Part shown: piece after piece, positions 34,358-44,751 of the stretch | Position numbering within the stretch: the stretch's first letter is position 1 | Layout of the letters: each line of letters begins with the position of its first letter | NCBI RefSeq assembly: GCF_018889995.1 | Contig: NZ_CP076547.1 | Coordinates: 3,100,001 to 3,164,000, forward strand | Direction: 5' to 3' | Length of the DNA stretch: 64,000 bases | DNA from: Subtercola sp. PAMC28395 | GTDB taxonomy: Bacteria > Actinomycetota > Actinomycetes > Actinomycetales > Microbacteriaceae | The notes under the pieces: generated by a model | Told to the model about the DNA's origin: nothing | The model's database searches: none | Seen by the model: the letters and a program-made list of their open reading frames with translations, nothing else | Made by a program: the position numbers and the translations under genes

Positions 34358-36247
34358 ATGTCACTGCCGATCGAAGACTATGCACTCATCAGCGACTGCC
34401 ACACGGCGGCCCTCGTCGGGCGAGACGGAAGCATCGACTGGCTGTGCCTGCCCCGCTACGACTCCCCCTCCACGTTCGGTGCACTGCTGGGCGACGAGAG
34501 CCACGGGCGGTGGATGATCGCCCCCACCGACCCGTCGGCGCACTCACGGCGTGAATACCTCGGCAACACCTTCATCCTCGTGACCACCTGGACCACCCCC
34601 ACCGGCGTGGTGGAGGTGACCGATTTCATGCCGCACGGCGATCGCAGGGCCGACCTCGTTCGTCGCGTGAAGGGTGTCAGCGGCAGCGTGGAGATGACCG
34701 TCGACCTGCGCATCAGGTTCGCCTACGCCACAGCGATACCGTGGGTCAGGCAGGTGGAGGAGCCCATCGTCGACGGCACTGGCTTCGGAGTTGGCGCTGG
34801 CTCAGGCGCCGGCTCTGGCGCTGGAACTGACAGCTCCACGGGCACCAGTGGCAGGAGCGGCCCCCGCACGACACGCTCGCTGCTGGCCGTGGCGGGCCCG
34901 GATGCCGTTCTCTTTCGAGGGGCGGAACTCAGCCCGAAAGGCCATTCACACCGCCGCGAGTACACCGTTCGGGAAGGTGAGCTCGTCGACATGGTCATGA
35001 CCTGGTACCCCTCACACCGGTCGATGCCGCAGCCCGTCGACGTCGACAAGGTCCTGGCCGAGACGGCTGCCTGGTGGGAGAAGTGGGGTTCGAACAGCAC
35101 GAGCAGCGGGGCCTACTCTTCGGCGGTGGTGCGCTCGCTGTTGGTGCTTCGGGCCCTCACCCACGAAGACACTGGCGGAATCGTCGCCGCCGCGACGACC
35201 TCCCTGCCGGAGGCTTTCGGCGGCGAGCGCAACTGGGACTACCGCTACGTCTGGCTTCGTGACGCTTCACTCACCCTCATGGTGCTGCTCGACCACGGCT
35301 TCATCGAAGAAGCGAGTGACTGGCGGCAGTGGTTGCTGCGCGCAATCGCCGGCGACCCGGCCGATGTGCAGATCATGTACGGCCTGCAGGGCGAGCGGTA
35401 CCTGCCGGAACACACCATTCCGAGCCTTCCCGGCTACCAGGGCGCTTCTCCCGTGCGGGTCGGCAACGGGGCAGTGAGCCAGTACCAGGCCGATGTCATC
35501 GGCGAGGTCATGGTGGGCCTGCACCAGTCTCGCGTGCACACCGTTCGCGAGACGAAGGAGGCCTGGGCGCTCCAGCGTGCACTGCTCGGGTTCGTCGAGG
35601 CCAATCTCGATCGAGCTGACAGTGGTATCTGGGAGATCCGTGGTGCCAACCAGTTCTTCACCCACTCCCGCGTGATGATCTGGGCGGCTCTGGACCGGGG
35701 GGTCCGCGGTGTCGAGGAGTTCGGGTTGCGCGGCCCTGTCGAGATGTGGCGCAGCTTGAGGGAGCAGGTTCGCTCAGAGATCGAGAGCCATGGCGTGGAC
35801 CCGGCAACGGGCGCCTACACCCAGGTCTTCGGAGGCACGGAGGTCGACGCTTCGCTGCTGCAACTTGCCCAGGTCGAGTACTGCGCCTACGACGACCCGC
35901 GCATGCTGGCGACGGTGGCGGTGATCGAGAAGACGCTGCTCCGGGACGGGCTTCTGATGCGGTACCGCACAGAGACTGGTGTCGACGGGCTGCCGGCCGG
36001 CGAGCATCCCTTTCTGGCATGCTCGTTCTGGCTTGTCGAGCAGTACGCCCGGTCGGGCAGGGTCGATGACGCCACGGCCCTGATGGAGCGCCTGCTCGCC
36101 CTGCGCAACGACGTGGGACTGCTGTCAGAGGAGTACGACGTCACCGGCCACCGGCAGGCCGGCAACACCCCCCAGGCACTCTCGCACCTCGCGCTCGTGC
36201 GGGCCGCCGACGCTCTCACTTGGGCTACCCGCACCCACGCCGGTTGA
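34358..36247 (+). CDS. Glycoside hydrolase family 15 protein (glucoamylase/trehalase type)
   Basis: A cytosolic 629-residue GH15 enzyme (no signal peptide) hydrolysing alpha-glucosides; mycobacterial relatives are trehalases. IEDYALISDCHTAALVGRDGSIDWLCLPRYDSPSTF is the standard N-terminal beta-sandwich opening; the (alpha/alpha)6 barrel has ERNWDYRYVWLRDASLT and IWEIRGANQFFTHSRVMIWAALDRG. A GAGSGAGSGAGTD-type insertion lies near residue 145. ATG 34358 is chosen because it gives the family N terminus; the open frame upstream crosses tandem repeats. Convergent with the APC permease across a strong hairpin. Confidence 0.92.
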   Translation: MSLPIEDYALISDCHTAALVGRDGSIDWLCLPRYDSPSTFGALLGDESHGRWMIAPTDPSAHSRREYLGNTFILVTTWTTPTGVVEVTDFMPHGDRRADLVRRVKGVSGSVEMTVDLRIRFAYATAIPWVRQVEEPIVDGTGFGVGAGSGAGSGAGTDSSTGTSGRSGPRTTRSLLAVAGPDAVLFRGAELSPKGHSHRREYTVREGELVDMVMTWYPSHRSMPQPVDVDKVLAETAAWWEKWGSNSTSSGAYSSAVVRSLLVLRALTHEDTGGIVAAATTSLPEAFGGERNWDYRYVWLRDASLTLMVLLDHGFIEEASDWRQWLLRAIAGDPADVQIMYGLQGERYLPEHTIPSLPGYQGASPVRVGNGAVSQYQADVIGEVMVGLHQSRVHTVRETKEAWALQRALLGFVEANLDRADSGIWEIRGANQFFTHSRVMIWAALDRGVRGVEEFGLRGPVEMWRSLREQVRSEIESHGVDPATGAYTQVFGGTEVDASLLQLAQVEYCAYDDPRMLATVAVIEKTLLRDGLLMRYRTETGVDGLPAGEHPFLACSFWLVEQYARSGRVDDATALMERLLALRNDVGLLSEEYDVTGHRQAGNTPQALSHLALVRAADALTWATRTHAG

Positions 36248-36296
36248 GGAGCCGACAGGCGTGTCGGCGGAGTGCGGTGCGCCTCGCTCGCTGGAA

Positions 36297-36321
36297 GCGG
36301 GCGCCCATTCGGGGCGCCCGC
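36297..36321. terminator. Bidirectional terminator hairpin
   Basis: GCGGGCGCCC, loop ATTCG, GGGCGCCCGC: a perfect 10-bp GC-only stem 50 bp after the GH15 stop and 11 bp after the convergent APC permease stop. No T tract, as is frequent in high-GC actinobacteria. Confidence 0.7.
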
Positions 36322-36331
36322 CGCGCTCGCC

Positions 36332-38095
36332 TTACGGCTTCTTGTACTCCTCGCCCGTCTCGGGGTCGACAGCCGTCGCACCCGGCGGCAGGTTGAACAG
36401 ATCGGGGGCAATCACGACCGGCCGATCTCCGGAGTCTGGCAGGCCGAGCCTCGCGACGAAGCCGTCCGTGCTGGCCAGCACCAGGTCGTCTGATCGCTTC
36501 TCGAGCGTGCGACCACGGAAGAAGTCGGGTGAACGCACCCACCAGATGATCATGACGACGACGCCGATCAGCATGGCCCCGATACCGACAACCGCGACCG
36601 CACCGATGCCGAAGATCGTGACATTGTCGCCGTTGTCGTCGGTGAGCCAGTCGGGCTGCGCATAGTTGTACAGGCCGAAGACGAACACGGCCGCGAGCAT
36701 CAGCCCGCCGAGCAGGGGTACCACACCGCGCATGATGAAGTTGCGGAACGACGTCGTGAGCGTCTTGCGGTAGAACCAGACGCAGGCGAAACCGGTGAGC
36801 CCGTAGTAGAACGCGATCATCAGGCCGACCGAGCCGATCAGAGCCGACAGCAGCGAAGGGCTGATGAAGGTGAAGATCAGGTAGAACACCGTCGAGATGA
36901 CGCCCATGGCGACCGTCGCCCAGGTGGGGGTCAGGAACTTCGGGTGGATGCGCGCGAACTTCTGCGGAATGGCCTTATAGGCGGCCATCGAGAGCGCCGT
37001 GCGGGCGGTGGGCAGAATCGTCGTCTGCGTCGACGCTGCTGCGGAGGTCAGAATTGATGCGGCCAGCAGCAGCATCATGATGTGGCCGATCACGCTGTCG
37101 CCGAAGAGCTGGGCGCCGATCGCGCTGAAGACGTCGCTGGCGTTGTCGGGGTTCCCGAGGCCGACGCCATCGGTGCCGACGCCCGCGAAGGCCACGGTTG
37201 CGGTCGAGACGATGGCGTAGGTCGCCAGCAGCAGCAGGGTCGAGATGACGGCCGCGCGGCCCGGTGTCTTGCCCGGGTCGTCGCTCTCCTCGTTGCAGGC
37301 GACCGCCGTGTCCCAACCCCAGTAGATGAAGATCGCCACGAGCATCGCCGGGGCGATCACCGAGCCGAAGTCGAGCCCGGTCGGCAGGAACCAGTCCAGT
37401 TGCGGCACGAGCGAATATGACTCAGCGTTGCCCGAGTAGACCCGTACCAGGGCCACCACCGCGAAGACGATCAGGATGATGACCTCGAACCCGAGCAGGA
37501 AGTACTGCAGCCGGGCCGAGACCTCGATGCCGCGATAGCAGATGTAGGTCATGATGGCGATCCAGGCGACACCGACCACCGTCGACCAGAAGACATCGTT
37601 GGAGAGGTCCGCGACACCTGTCAACCCGAGGTCCCCGAGAAAGGTGAACGAGTACGACCCCGCGATCTGTGCGAGGTTCGCCATCACGATCACGTCGGCC
37701 GCAATGATGCCCCAACCCCCGAGCCAGCCTGTCTTAGGGCCGAAGGCGCGCGCGGCCCAGGTGAAGGTGGTGCCGCAGTCGGGCTCTGCCTTGTTGAGCT
37801 CCTGGTACGAGACCGCGATGAGGTACATGGGCACGAACGCCAGAAGAACGATGGCGGGGGCTTTGACTCCTGCCAGCAGCGCCCCGCCGCTGGCGATGAT
37901 GAACCCGAGACTTGCCGCGAGGCTGTAGGCCGGAGCCGTCGACGCCATGCCGACGACGATGCTCGAGACCAGCCCGAGCGAACCTGACTTCAGGCCCTTC
38001 TCACCGGCCCCCGCGCCGGTACCAGGGCTTCCGCCCGGATTTCCCCCTGAGCCCGCCCCTGAACCACCCTGTGCTGAAACCGCAGTCATTCTCAT
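36332..38095 (-). CDS. APC-family amino acid/polyamine permease
   Basis: An amino acid permease of about 587 residues with 12-14 hydrophobic helices. GLVSSIVVGMASTAPAYSLAASLGFI is the first-helix APC signature; FIYWGWDTAVACNEESDDPGKTPGRAAV is the loop seen in YfnA/putrescine-type members. The N terminus is a Gly/Ser-rich tail (GGSGAGSGGNPGGSPGTGAGAG). Start uncertain: ATG 38095, ATG 38089 and GTG 38131 are all possible. The C-terminal soluble tail ends GEEYKKP. Substrate unknown. Confidence 0.88.
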   Translation of the reverse strand: MRMTAVSAQGGSGAGSGGNPGGSPGTGAGAGEKGLKSGSLGLVSSIVVGMASTAPAYSLAASLGFIIASGGALLAGVKAPAIVLLAFVPMYLIAVSYQELNKAEPDCGTTFTWAARAFGPKTGWLGGWGIIAADVIVMANLAQIAGSYSFTFLGDLGLTGVADLSNDVFWSTVVGVAWIAIMTYICYRGIEVSARLQYFLLGFEVIILIVFAVVALVRVYSGNAESYSLVPQLDWFLPTGLDFGSVIAPAMLVAIFIYWGWDTAVACNEESDDPGKTPGRAAVISTLLLLATYAIVSTATVAFAGVGTDGVGLGNPDNASDVFSAIGAQLFGDSVIGHIMMLLLAASILTSAAASTQTTILPTARTALSMAAYKAIPQKFARIHPKFLTPTWATVAMGVISTVFYLIFTFISPSLLSALIGSVGLMIAFYYGLTGFACVWFYRKTLTTSFRNFIMRGVVPLLGGLMLAAVFVFGLYNYAQPDWLTDDNGDNVTIFGIGAVAVVGIGAMLIGVVVMIIWWVRSPDFFRGRTLEKRSDDLVLASTDGFVARLGLPDSGDRPVVIAPDLFNLPPGATAVDPETGEEYKKP

Positions 38096-38197
38096 TCCGC
38101 CGTTCTCGTGAGGAGTCGAGCCCCGCCGCACTGATGCGTCCAGATCCTGTTTGTGCCAGGCCCTGGTTCTTCACGCGCCAGCTGGTTGATGGCTCAG

Positions 38198-40620
38198 TTA
38201 TTCCCCCGAGAGTAGTGGTAAACCGGCCAGCAGCGACAGAGGCAGAAACACGGCTCGCCGATCATCGGCCGTACTCGCCTGTGCACTGATTGCCCGGATG
38301 ATCGCCCGCACGTGCTCGACCAACTCCGCTCGCTCGTCTGCGCGGGTCTCGCCGGCACCGCGACGGGCGAACTGTTCGCGCTCGAGCGCCCCCAGCAGAG
38401 CAGCAACCGGCTCGGCAGGCATGCGGTAGATCGCCCCCAGGCGCGCCGCGAAGGCACGGGCGGTTTCGGAATGCGGGACCTCTATGCGGTAGTCGTTGGC
38501 CGTGTCGCACACCTCGCTCCAGCCCAGCGCTGCCGGGTTCGGGGCCCGCATCATCGCCGACAACCGCCGGCGGCGGCGGAGTCTGCGCACGGTGGCAGGC
38601 GTGAGGGCTGCGAGCACCACGAGGAGCGCCACGGCCAGGGCGATCAGCCACGCGCGCCCCTGCGTCTGGGCCTGGGTCTGCGCGTCGATCACAGGATTCG
38701 AGGCGGTGTCCTTCTCCGTGACGGGCTTCGGTGTCGTAGGGGCAGTGCACTGCCGGCACTGTCGCGCGCCGGTGCACCGACCCCGGTGATCGCGTAGCTC
38801 GGCAACGAATAGTCGGGCGGCACGATTCCGAGCCCGGGCGTCGGTTCGAAGGCCAGCCACCCGATGCCCTCGAACCACAGCTCCGGCCAGGCGTGCAACT
38901 GGTCGCTGAAGACCTGGAAGGTCGACGTGCCGTCGGCGTTGCGCTCACTCGCCTGGCCGGGGTGGTAGCCGATTGCAATGCGTGAGGGAATGCCCAGGGT
39001 GCGCGCCATCACCGCCATCGCCGACGCGAAATGGATGCAGTAGCCGCTCTTTGCCGAGAGAAAAGTCGCAACTGCGGCGAAGTTTCCTCCGTCGTAGTGA
39101 CCTTCGACCGGAGCCGTCACCGAGTACTGGAACGCGCCAGAGGTGAAGTACCGCTGCAGCGCCACTGCCTTGTCGTAGGGCGTCGCAGCAGACGCGGTCA
39201 CCAACTGCGCCGTGTTGCCGATGACCGCGGGGATGCCGTCAGGAAGAGCCGTGTAGCCGGCGATCGCGCCCGGCAGCGGGCCTGTCGCCGCCGCAAGCTG
39301 GGCTGCGGTGGGCGTCACTTCGAGGCTCGAGACCGTGTAGTTCTGACCCAGGGAGCCGGCCCCCTGGCCGGTCAGGGTGAGACTGCCGGGCGTCAGGATC
39401 CAATCGCCGGTCAGCCCGGTGACGCCGGTCGCCGGGTAGGGAACCGGCACCCAGTCACTTCTCAGCCCGCTGACCGAGACGTCGGTGGTGACGGCTGCGG
39501 TCGCGACATCGGGGGCCAGGCCTGTCGGTGCCTGGTAGCCGGCTTCGAGGGGGTGCGCGGTGCCGGCGGTCTCGGGCTCCCACGGCCCGTCGATCAGGGC
39601 GCTCAGAGTCACCAACTGCAGGTAGAGACCGTCTGCGGATGTCGTGGTGTACGTCAGCGCGAGGAGCGGGTTCGAACGACGCAGATCCTGGCTCAGCTGG
39701 ATGCTCGGATCGACTCCACTGGAGTAGACCGACGCCAGTTGGCCCCGGGTCGGCGCCTGGAACGACTCAGGGGTAAGCCCGGGGGTGAATGCGGGCAGAG
39801 CCACGGCGATCGTAATCGCAAGAGCTCCTGACACCAACGCCCTGAGGCCGGTGCGACCGCGTCTTCCGCGTGGTCGGTGAATAAGTCTCCCCCACACCCA
39901 CAACAGCGCAAGATACACCGCGGAGGTGCAGACGAAGAGCCACACGTCGAGGTCCTGTTGGTGCACGGCGTAGGGCACCGCGAAGATGGCCAGGCTCACG
40001 AACCCAGCCAGGGCGGGCATCCGGATGGCGAAGACCAGGGCGTCGGCCAGCAGGGCAAGCAGGCCTACGGATACGGCCAGCAGCAGAACGATCGGCTGCA
40101 CGGGATCAGCGGGAATGCTCTGGACCGCGATCGACTCCCCGGCTGCGGTGAGGCCGGATCGCAGGGCACGTGCCGTCTCAAGGGTCGGAACGAATCCCGC
40201 CCAGGCGGTATCGGGTGCGAACACCACGGTGATGCAGATGGTCCAGGCCAGCAGCGCTGTGATGGTGGCCACGAGGGACGAGAGGAAGGCCGGCAGGGGA
40301 AGCAGCCGCACCAGTGCAGCGGAACCGAGAACCAGGGCCACGAACGAGGCCGTGCTCCACCACCAGTTGTCGCCGGCGAGGAGTGCGGACAATCCGCCGA
40401 CCGGCAGAATGAGCATCACGAAAATCAGCCCGCTGAGCGCACCCAGACGGGCCCTGGAGGCGAATCGACCGGGTTCGTGCTCCGGCGAGCGCTCCGTGCC
40501 GCGGCGGGGGTCGTGCGCGCCCTTCGGGGGGTGCGGATGCCCGTGGGGCCGATGATCGGAGCGCTGATGCGGCCGCGGGCCGGGCGTTGACGAGCCGGGT
40601 GCCGGTGCAAGGGTGGTCAT
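38198..40620 (-). pseudogene. TgpA-like transglutaminase/DUF4129 membrane protein, broken by a frameshift
   Basis: The intact family protein has about seven N-terminal helices, an extracellular transglutaminase domain, one more helix and a cytosolic DUF4129 domain. Here the first frame (40620 down to 38689, 643 codons) covers the helices and transglutaminase core with Cys in SGYCIHFASAMAVMA and His in QLHAWPELWF, then ends in a shifted tail. The remaining helix (WLIALAVALLVVLAA) and DUF4129 (AARLGAIYRMPAEP) continue to 38198 in the -1 frame. Adding one base to the GGGG run at 38739-38742 (CCCC on the coding strand) restores a protein of about 806 residues. It is the last gene of moxR-DUF58-tgpA. 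Confidence 0.85.
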
Positions 40621-40645
40621 AGTAGTGCCGTCACAGTGTCTGCAC

Positions 40646-41986
40646 TCACAGTGTCAGCCGTTCGCCGCTGCTGGCGCCCCACACCGACGACGGCGCATCG
40701 TCGCTCGAGACGATCTGGGCGACCCATCCCGAGTCCTCGAGCACATCGCGAAGCGCCACGGCCCAGTCGGGATCCCCTGGCACTCCTCGCCCGCCGGGCA
40801 CGACGATGACCGCGACGGCACTCGACGCGAGCCGCGCGGCCACCGCCAGGGTCTGAGTCGAGGTTGCCCCGAGCCGGCCCACCACAGCAAAGAGCGGCGG
40901 AGCGTCGCCCGCACTGGAGTCGTCGCGAGTCACTGAGTGCCGAAAGTCGACATCGACTGCGTCGACCAGGTCGGCCTGTGCGGCGTGGAGCAGAAGAGCG
41001 TGTTCGCCGGGGAGATCGGCGAAGTTACCGGCCGAATCCGGTTCGAACTGCCGGCCCTCCGGGTGAGCGCTGTCAACCACGCGCACGTGGAATCCCTCTT
41101 CGAGGAGATGCACGCCGATCGACGCTGCCATCGAGACAGCCCATTCGAACTCGGGCGACCAGGAGTCGCCCTCCCGGCCAGAGTCGGAGCGACCAGAGTC
41201 GAAGCGATCAGAGACGGAGCGATAGCTCTGGCGCGACGAATCGAGAATGACGACGGCGTGCTGGTCGTTCTGCTGGTCATCCTGTCGAACCATGAGTTCA
41301 CCGAACCGCGCCGTGGCAGACCAGTTCACCCTGCGCATCGAGTCACCGGTCTGGTATTTGCGTGAGATGACGTCGTGCTCTCCCCCGCTGCCGAGTTGCC
41401 TGGACTGCTGAGCGGCTCCGGAACCGGACGCGAGCCGCAGTGCTCCTCTCGGCAGAGGAACGATCGATGGCGTCACGGTGAGGACATCGGTGGCACCCAC
41501 GGATGCCCGGCGGTACGCCATGCCGAAGGGATCCACGAGCAGCAGCACCAGTGGCCCGATCGCGTGGTGACCCCGATGGGTGGCATTGCGTTCGTAGCTC
41601 AGGGTGTGGGCAAGGGGGGCATCGGATCGGCTGGAGCGGAATCCGCGAAGAAGTGGCAGCTCGGCCGGCTCGCTCGGTTTCAGCGGCGCTTCGGCCGAAT
41701 CCGACCAGCTGGCCCCGGGCGCTGCACGCACACCTTCGTTTCGGAGCGTCAACCGCACCGTGACGGGCGATCCTGCTGGAGCGAGTTCCGGCTGGAACCG
41801 ACGCTCCACCGTCAGAGGCAGGCGGTACAGCGAGACACTGGCCAGGCCGATGAGTGGAAGGGCAAGCAGAAGCAACGCGACGAAACCGAATTCCCGGTGC
41901 TGCAGCACCTGCATCACCACGAAGAAGACGACGGCGACGCTCACGAAACCCCAGCCGCGCAGGGTCAGGTGCGGGAGCTTCGACAT
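40646..41986 (-). CDS. DUF58-domain protein
   Basis: A 446-residue protein with two N-terminal transmembrane helices (about 10-30 and 32-55) and the DUF58 domain, whose core motif RKYQTGDSMRRVNWSATARFGELMVRQ is clear, followed by a von Willebrand A-like fold (VVILDSSRQSYRS). DUF58 proteins accompany MoxR ATPases and transglutaminase-like proteins and probably act in assembly or maturation of envelope complexes. ATG 41986 lies 10 bp after the moxR stop and gives the expected N terminus (MSKLPHLTLRGWGF). The open frame upstream overlaps moxR and is ignored. Confidence 0.9.
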   Translation of the reverse strand: MSKLPHLTLRGWGFVSVAVVFFVVMQVLQHREFGFVALLLLALPLIGLASVSLYRLPLTVERRFQPELAPAGSPVTVRLTLRNEGVRAAPGASWSDSAEAPLKPSEPAELPLLRGFRSSRSDAPLAHTLSYERNATHRGHHAIGPLVLLLVDPFGMAYRRASVGATDVLTVTPSIVPLPRGALRLASGSGAAQQSRQLGSGGEHDVISRKYQTGDSMRRVNWSATARFGELMVRQDDQQNDQHAVVILDSSRQSYRSVSDRFDSGRSDSGREGDSWSPEFEWAVSMAASIGVHLLEEGFHVRVVDSAHPEGRQFEPDSAGNFADLPGEHALLLHAAQADLVDAVDVDFRHSVTRDDSSAGDAPPLFAVVGRLGATSTQTLAVAARLASSAVAVIVVPGGRGVPGDPDWAVALRDVLEDSGWVAQIVSSDDAPSSVWGASSGERLTL

Positions 41987-41996
41987 GGCAGCTCGC

Positions 41997-43022
41997 CTAC
42001 GCCATCCTGGTGGCCACGAGTGGAACAGGGGTGTTGGAGACGATTCTCCGAAGCACATCGTCGACCGCCTGGGCGCTGCCGCCACGGTTGTCGGCGAGCG
42101 AGCGGCGGGTCAGAAGCACGCGATGAGCCAGAACCGGCACCACGAGCGCATCGATGTCATCGGGGAGAACGTAGTCTCGGCCATCCAGAGCGGCCGTCAC
42201 CTTCGCGGCCCGCACCAGGTGCAGCGTCGCCCGCGGGCTGACGCCCAGACGGATGTCGGAATCCCGACGGGTCGCCTGGGCGATGTTCACGGCATACTGT
42301 TCGACGGCCGGAGAGACGAAGACATTCCGCGCGGTCTCGATCATGGACTGCAGCTCCGAGCGGGTCACCACCGCCTCGATCTGGTCGAGGGGGCTCACGA
42401 GCTCACGATTGTGCAGCATGGCGAGTTCTGCACGCGCGTCGGGGTAGCCCATCGACACCCGGACCATGAACCGGTCACGCTGTGCTTCTGGCAGGGCGTA
42501 GGTGCCCTCCATCTCGATGGGGTTCTGCGTCGCCACCACGCTGAAGGGCGCCTCGAGATAGTAGGTCTGGCCGTCGATGGAGACCTGGCGCTCCTCCATG
42601 CATTCGAGGAGGGCGGACTGGGTCTTCGGAGAAGCCCGGTTGATCTCATCGGCGATCACGATGTTGGCGAACACCGCGCCCGGTTTGAATTCGAACTCCC
42701 GCTCGTGCTGGTTGTAGATCGAGACCCCCGTGACATCGCTCGGCAGGAGGTCGGGCGTGAACTGGATGCGGCTGACGGTGCAACCGACAGAGCGGGCAAG
42801 CGCTTTGGCCAGTGTGGTCTTGCCCACACCCGGAACGTCTTCGACGAGCAGATGACCTTCCGCAAGAAGCACCACGAGCGACAGCGTGGCCACCTCGGTC
42901 TTGCCGTTGATGACCTTCTGCAGGTTCTCCAGGATCGCCGAAGCCAGCCGGTCGAACTCGACGAGCGTCGAATCAGGTTCAGAAGCCGGGCTCTGGTCTT
43001 GTGCGCGATCCGCCATGGTCAT
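41997..43022 (-). CDS. MoxR-family AAA+ ATPase
   Basis: A 341-residue AAA+ chaperone-like ATPase. Walker A is EDVPGVGKTTLAKALA, Walker B VIADEINRASPKTQSALLECMEE, sensor VVATQNPIEMEGTYALPEAQRDRF: classic MoxR. It heads the operon with DUF58 and the broken transglutaminase gene. ATG 43022 (with AAGG/GAAG upstream) is chosen; ATG 43016 is an alternative, and the much longer open frame to 43274 has no similarity. Confidence 0.93.
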   Translation of the reverse strand: MTMADRAQDQSPASEPDSTLVEFDRLASAILENLQKVINGKTEVATLSLVVLLAEGHLLVEDVPGVGKTTLAKALARSVGCTVSRIQFTPDLLPSDVTGVSIYNQHEREFEFKPGAVFANIVIADEINRASPKTQSALLECMEERQVSIDGQTYYLEAPFSVVATQNPIEMEGTYALPEAQRDRFMVRVSMGYPDARAELAMLHNRELVSPLDQIEAVVTRSELQSMIETARNVFVSPAVEQYAVNIAQATRRDSDIRLGVSPRATLHLVRAAKVTAALDGRDYVLPDDIDALVVPVLAHRVLLTRRSLADNRGGSAQAVDDVLRRIVSNTPVPLVATRMA

Positions 43023-43229
43023 GCCTTCACTTCGGAGACGCAGAGCATTTCGACAGCTGTGCGGGCAGCCGTGTCGACAGCCGGCCGAAACCGCAGCCCG
43101 GCACCACCTCGTGGTCCGCTCATCGAAACTCCCTCGTTCGGCGTGCCCTGGCTTGCGAATGCTCTCGTGTGCGCACGATTGTAGCCTGCAATTCTGACGG
43201 CGGGATCTGTCTCTGTGAGGGCTTGCGCG

Positions 43230-43235
43230 TACACT
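43230..43235 (+). promoter_or_regulatory. -10 element of leaderless sdaA
   Basis: TACACT followed by CCCTCCC and the ATG at 43243. The intervening bases are pyrimidines, so no ribosome-binding site exists. Confidence 0.5.
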
Positions 43236-43242
43236 CCCTCCC

Positions 43243-44616
43243 ATGAGTCTGAGCGCATTCGACCTCTTCACCATCGGTATCGGGCCGTCGAGCTCTCACA
43301 CGGTGGGGCCGATGCGCGCGGCCTACAGCTTCGTCGCCCGGCTCCGCGACGATTCCCTTCTCGAGCGCACGGCGCGCGTGCGAGTCGATCTCTTCGGGTC
43401 GCTCGGGGCCACTGGCCATGGGCACGGCACGATCAAGGCGGTCATTCTCGGTCTCCAGGGTGAGCAGCCCCAACTCGTCGACCCCACCACGGCTGATGCG
43501 AAGGCAGAACGCTCCACGACCGAGGGCATCCTGGAACTCGGCGGAACGCATGCAATCGCCTTCTCCTGGCGGGATGACATCGTCATGCACCGCCGCGAAC
43601 GGCTCAACTTCCACACCAACGGAATGAGGTTCAGCGCGTTCGATTCTGCTGGTACTCCTGTCGAGGTGCGCGAGTACTTCTCGATCGGTGGTGGCTTTGT
43701 ACTCGACCAGGACGAGGCGGGTACCCGCAGACTCATTCCCGACCCGACACCCGTGGCACACCGGTTCGGCAGCGGCGACGAGCTTCTCGCCCTCTGCGAG
43801 GAGACCGGCCTTCGTGTGAGCGACGTGATCCTCGCCAATGAACGGAGCTGGCGGGGCGAAGCCGAGATCCGCAACGGGCTCCTCCACATCTGGGAGGTGA
43901 TGCAGCAGACCATCGAACGCGGCAGCACCGCTACGGGCATCCTTCCCGGCGGGCTCAGGGTTCGGCGACGCGCAGCGGTGCAGCGCAGCCAGCTCGAGCA
44001 GAACCCCAACCCTGACGACCCCCTGCGTGCCATGGAGTGGGTCACCCTCTTCGCCCTCGCAGTGAATGAGGAGAATGCTGCCGGCGGACGCGTCGTGACA
44101 GCACCCACCAACGGCGCGGCAGGCATCATCCCGGCGGTGCTGAAGTACTACACGGACTTCGTGCCCGACGCCACCGAAGACGGCGTCGTGCGCTTCCTGC
44201 TCACGGCAACCGCGGTCGGAATCCTCTTCAAGGAGAACGCGTCAATCTCCGGCGCAGAGGTCGGCTGCCAGGGCGAGGTGGGCTCAGCCTGCTCGATGGC
44301 GGCCGCCGGTCTCACCGAGGTGCTCGGCGGTACACCGCGGCAAGTCGAGATGGCGGCGGAGATCGGCATCGAACACAACCTGGGTCTCACCTGCGACCCG
44401 GTCGGTGGCCTTGTGCAGATCCCCTGCATCGAACGGAACGCCGTCGGTGCGATCAAGGCCATCACGGCCGCGCGGATGGCCATTCGCACCGATGGCGCCC
44501 ACCACGTCTCGCTCGACCAGGCCATTCTCACCATGCGACAGACCGGCGCTGACATGAAAGACAAGTACAAGGAGACCGCGCGGGGCGGGCTGGCCCTGAA
44601 TGTCGTGGAATGCTGA
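43243..44616 (+). CDS. sdaA: L-serine ammonia-lyase (iron-sulfur, single-chain)
   Basis: Deaminates L-serine to pyruvate with a [4Fe-4S] cluster. The 457-residue protein fuses the beta domain ([24 protein letters not shown] at the N terminus) and the alpha domain. Cluster cysteines lie in [14 protein letters not shown] and the C-terminal [19 protein letters not shown]. The full single-chain length and all motifs indicate an active enzyme. Monocistronic: TACACT 7 nt before the ATG serves as its promoter, and the next gene is 135 bp away. Confidence 0.95.
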   Translation: MSLSAFDLFTIGIGPSSSHTVGPMRAAYSFVARLRDDSLLERTARVRVDLFGSLGATGHGHGTIKAVILGLQGEQPQLVDPTTADAKAERSTTEGILELGGTHAIAFSWRDDIVMHRRERLNFHTNGMRFSAFDSAGTPVEVREYFSIGGGFVLDQDEAGTRRLIPDPTPVAHRFGSGDELLALCEETGLRVSDVILANERSWRGEAEIRNGLLHIWEVMQQTIERGSTATGILPGGLRVRRRAAVQRSQLEQNPNPDDPLRAMEWVTLFALAVNEENAAGGRVVTAPTNGAAGIIPAVLKYYTDFVPDATEDGVVRFLLTATAVGILFKENASISGAEVGCQGEVGSACSMAAAGLTEVLGGTPRQVEMAAEIGIEHNLGLTCDPVGGLVQIPCIERNAVGAIKAITAARMAIRTDGAHHVSLDQAILTMRQTGADMKDKYKETARGGLALNVVEC

Positions 44617-44751
44617 ACAGCTCGACCGGTAAGCAATAGAGTGTTGCCACACGAACAACGCACCGACGCGCTGGCCGCTGCACCCGACAAGCCTCGAGTA
44701 CGAGCGGACGTGGATGCAGACCATGCGTGGGCAAGAGGGGGGCGTTGGCTG

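Noticed and set aside
41604..43184. 526-codon plus-strand open frame
   Set aside because: Antisense to moxR and DUF58, both with clear domain motifs; no ribosome-binding site and no recognisable product.
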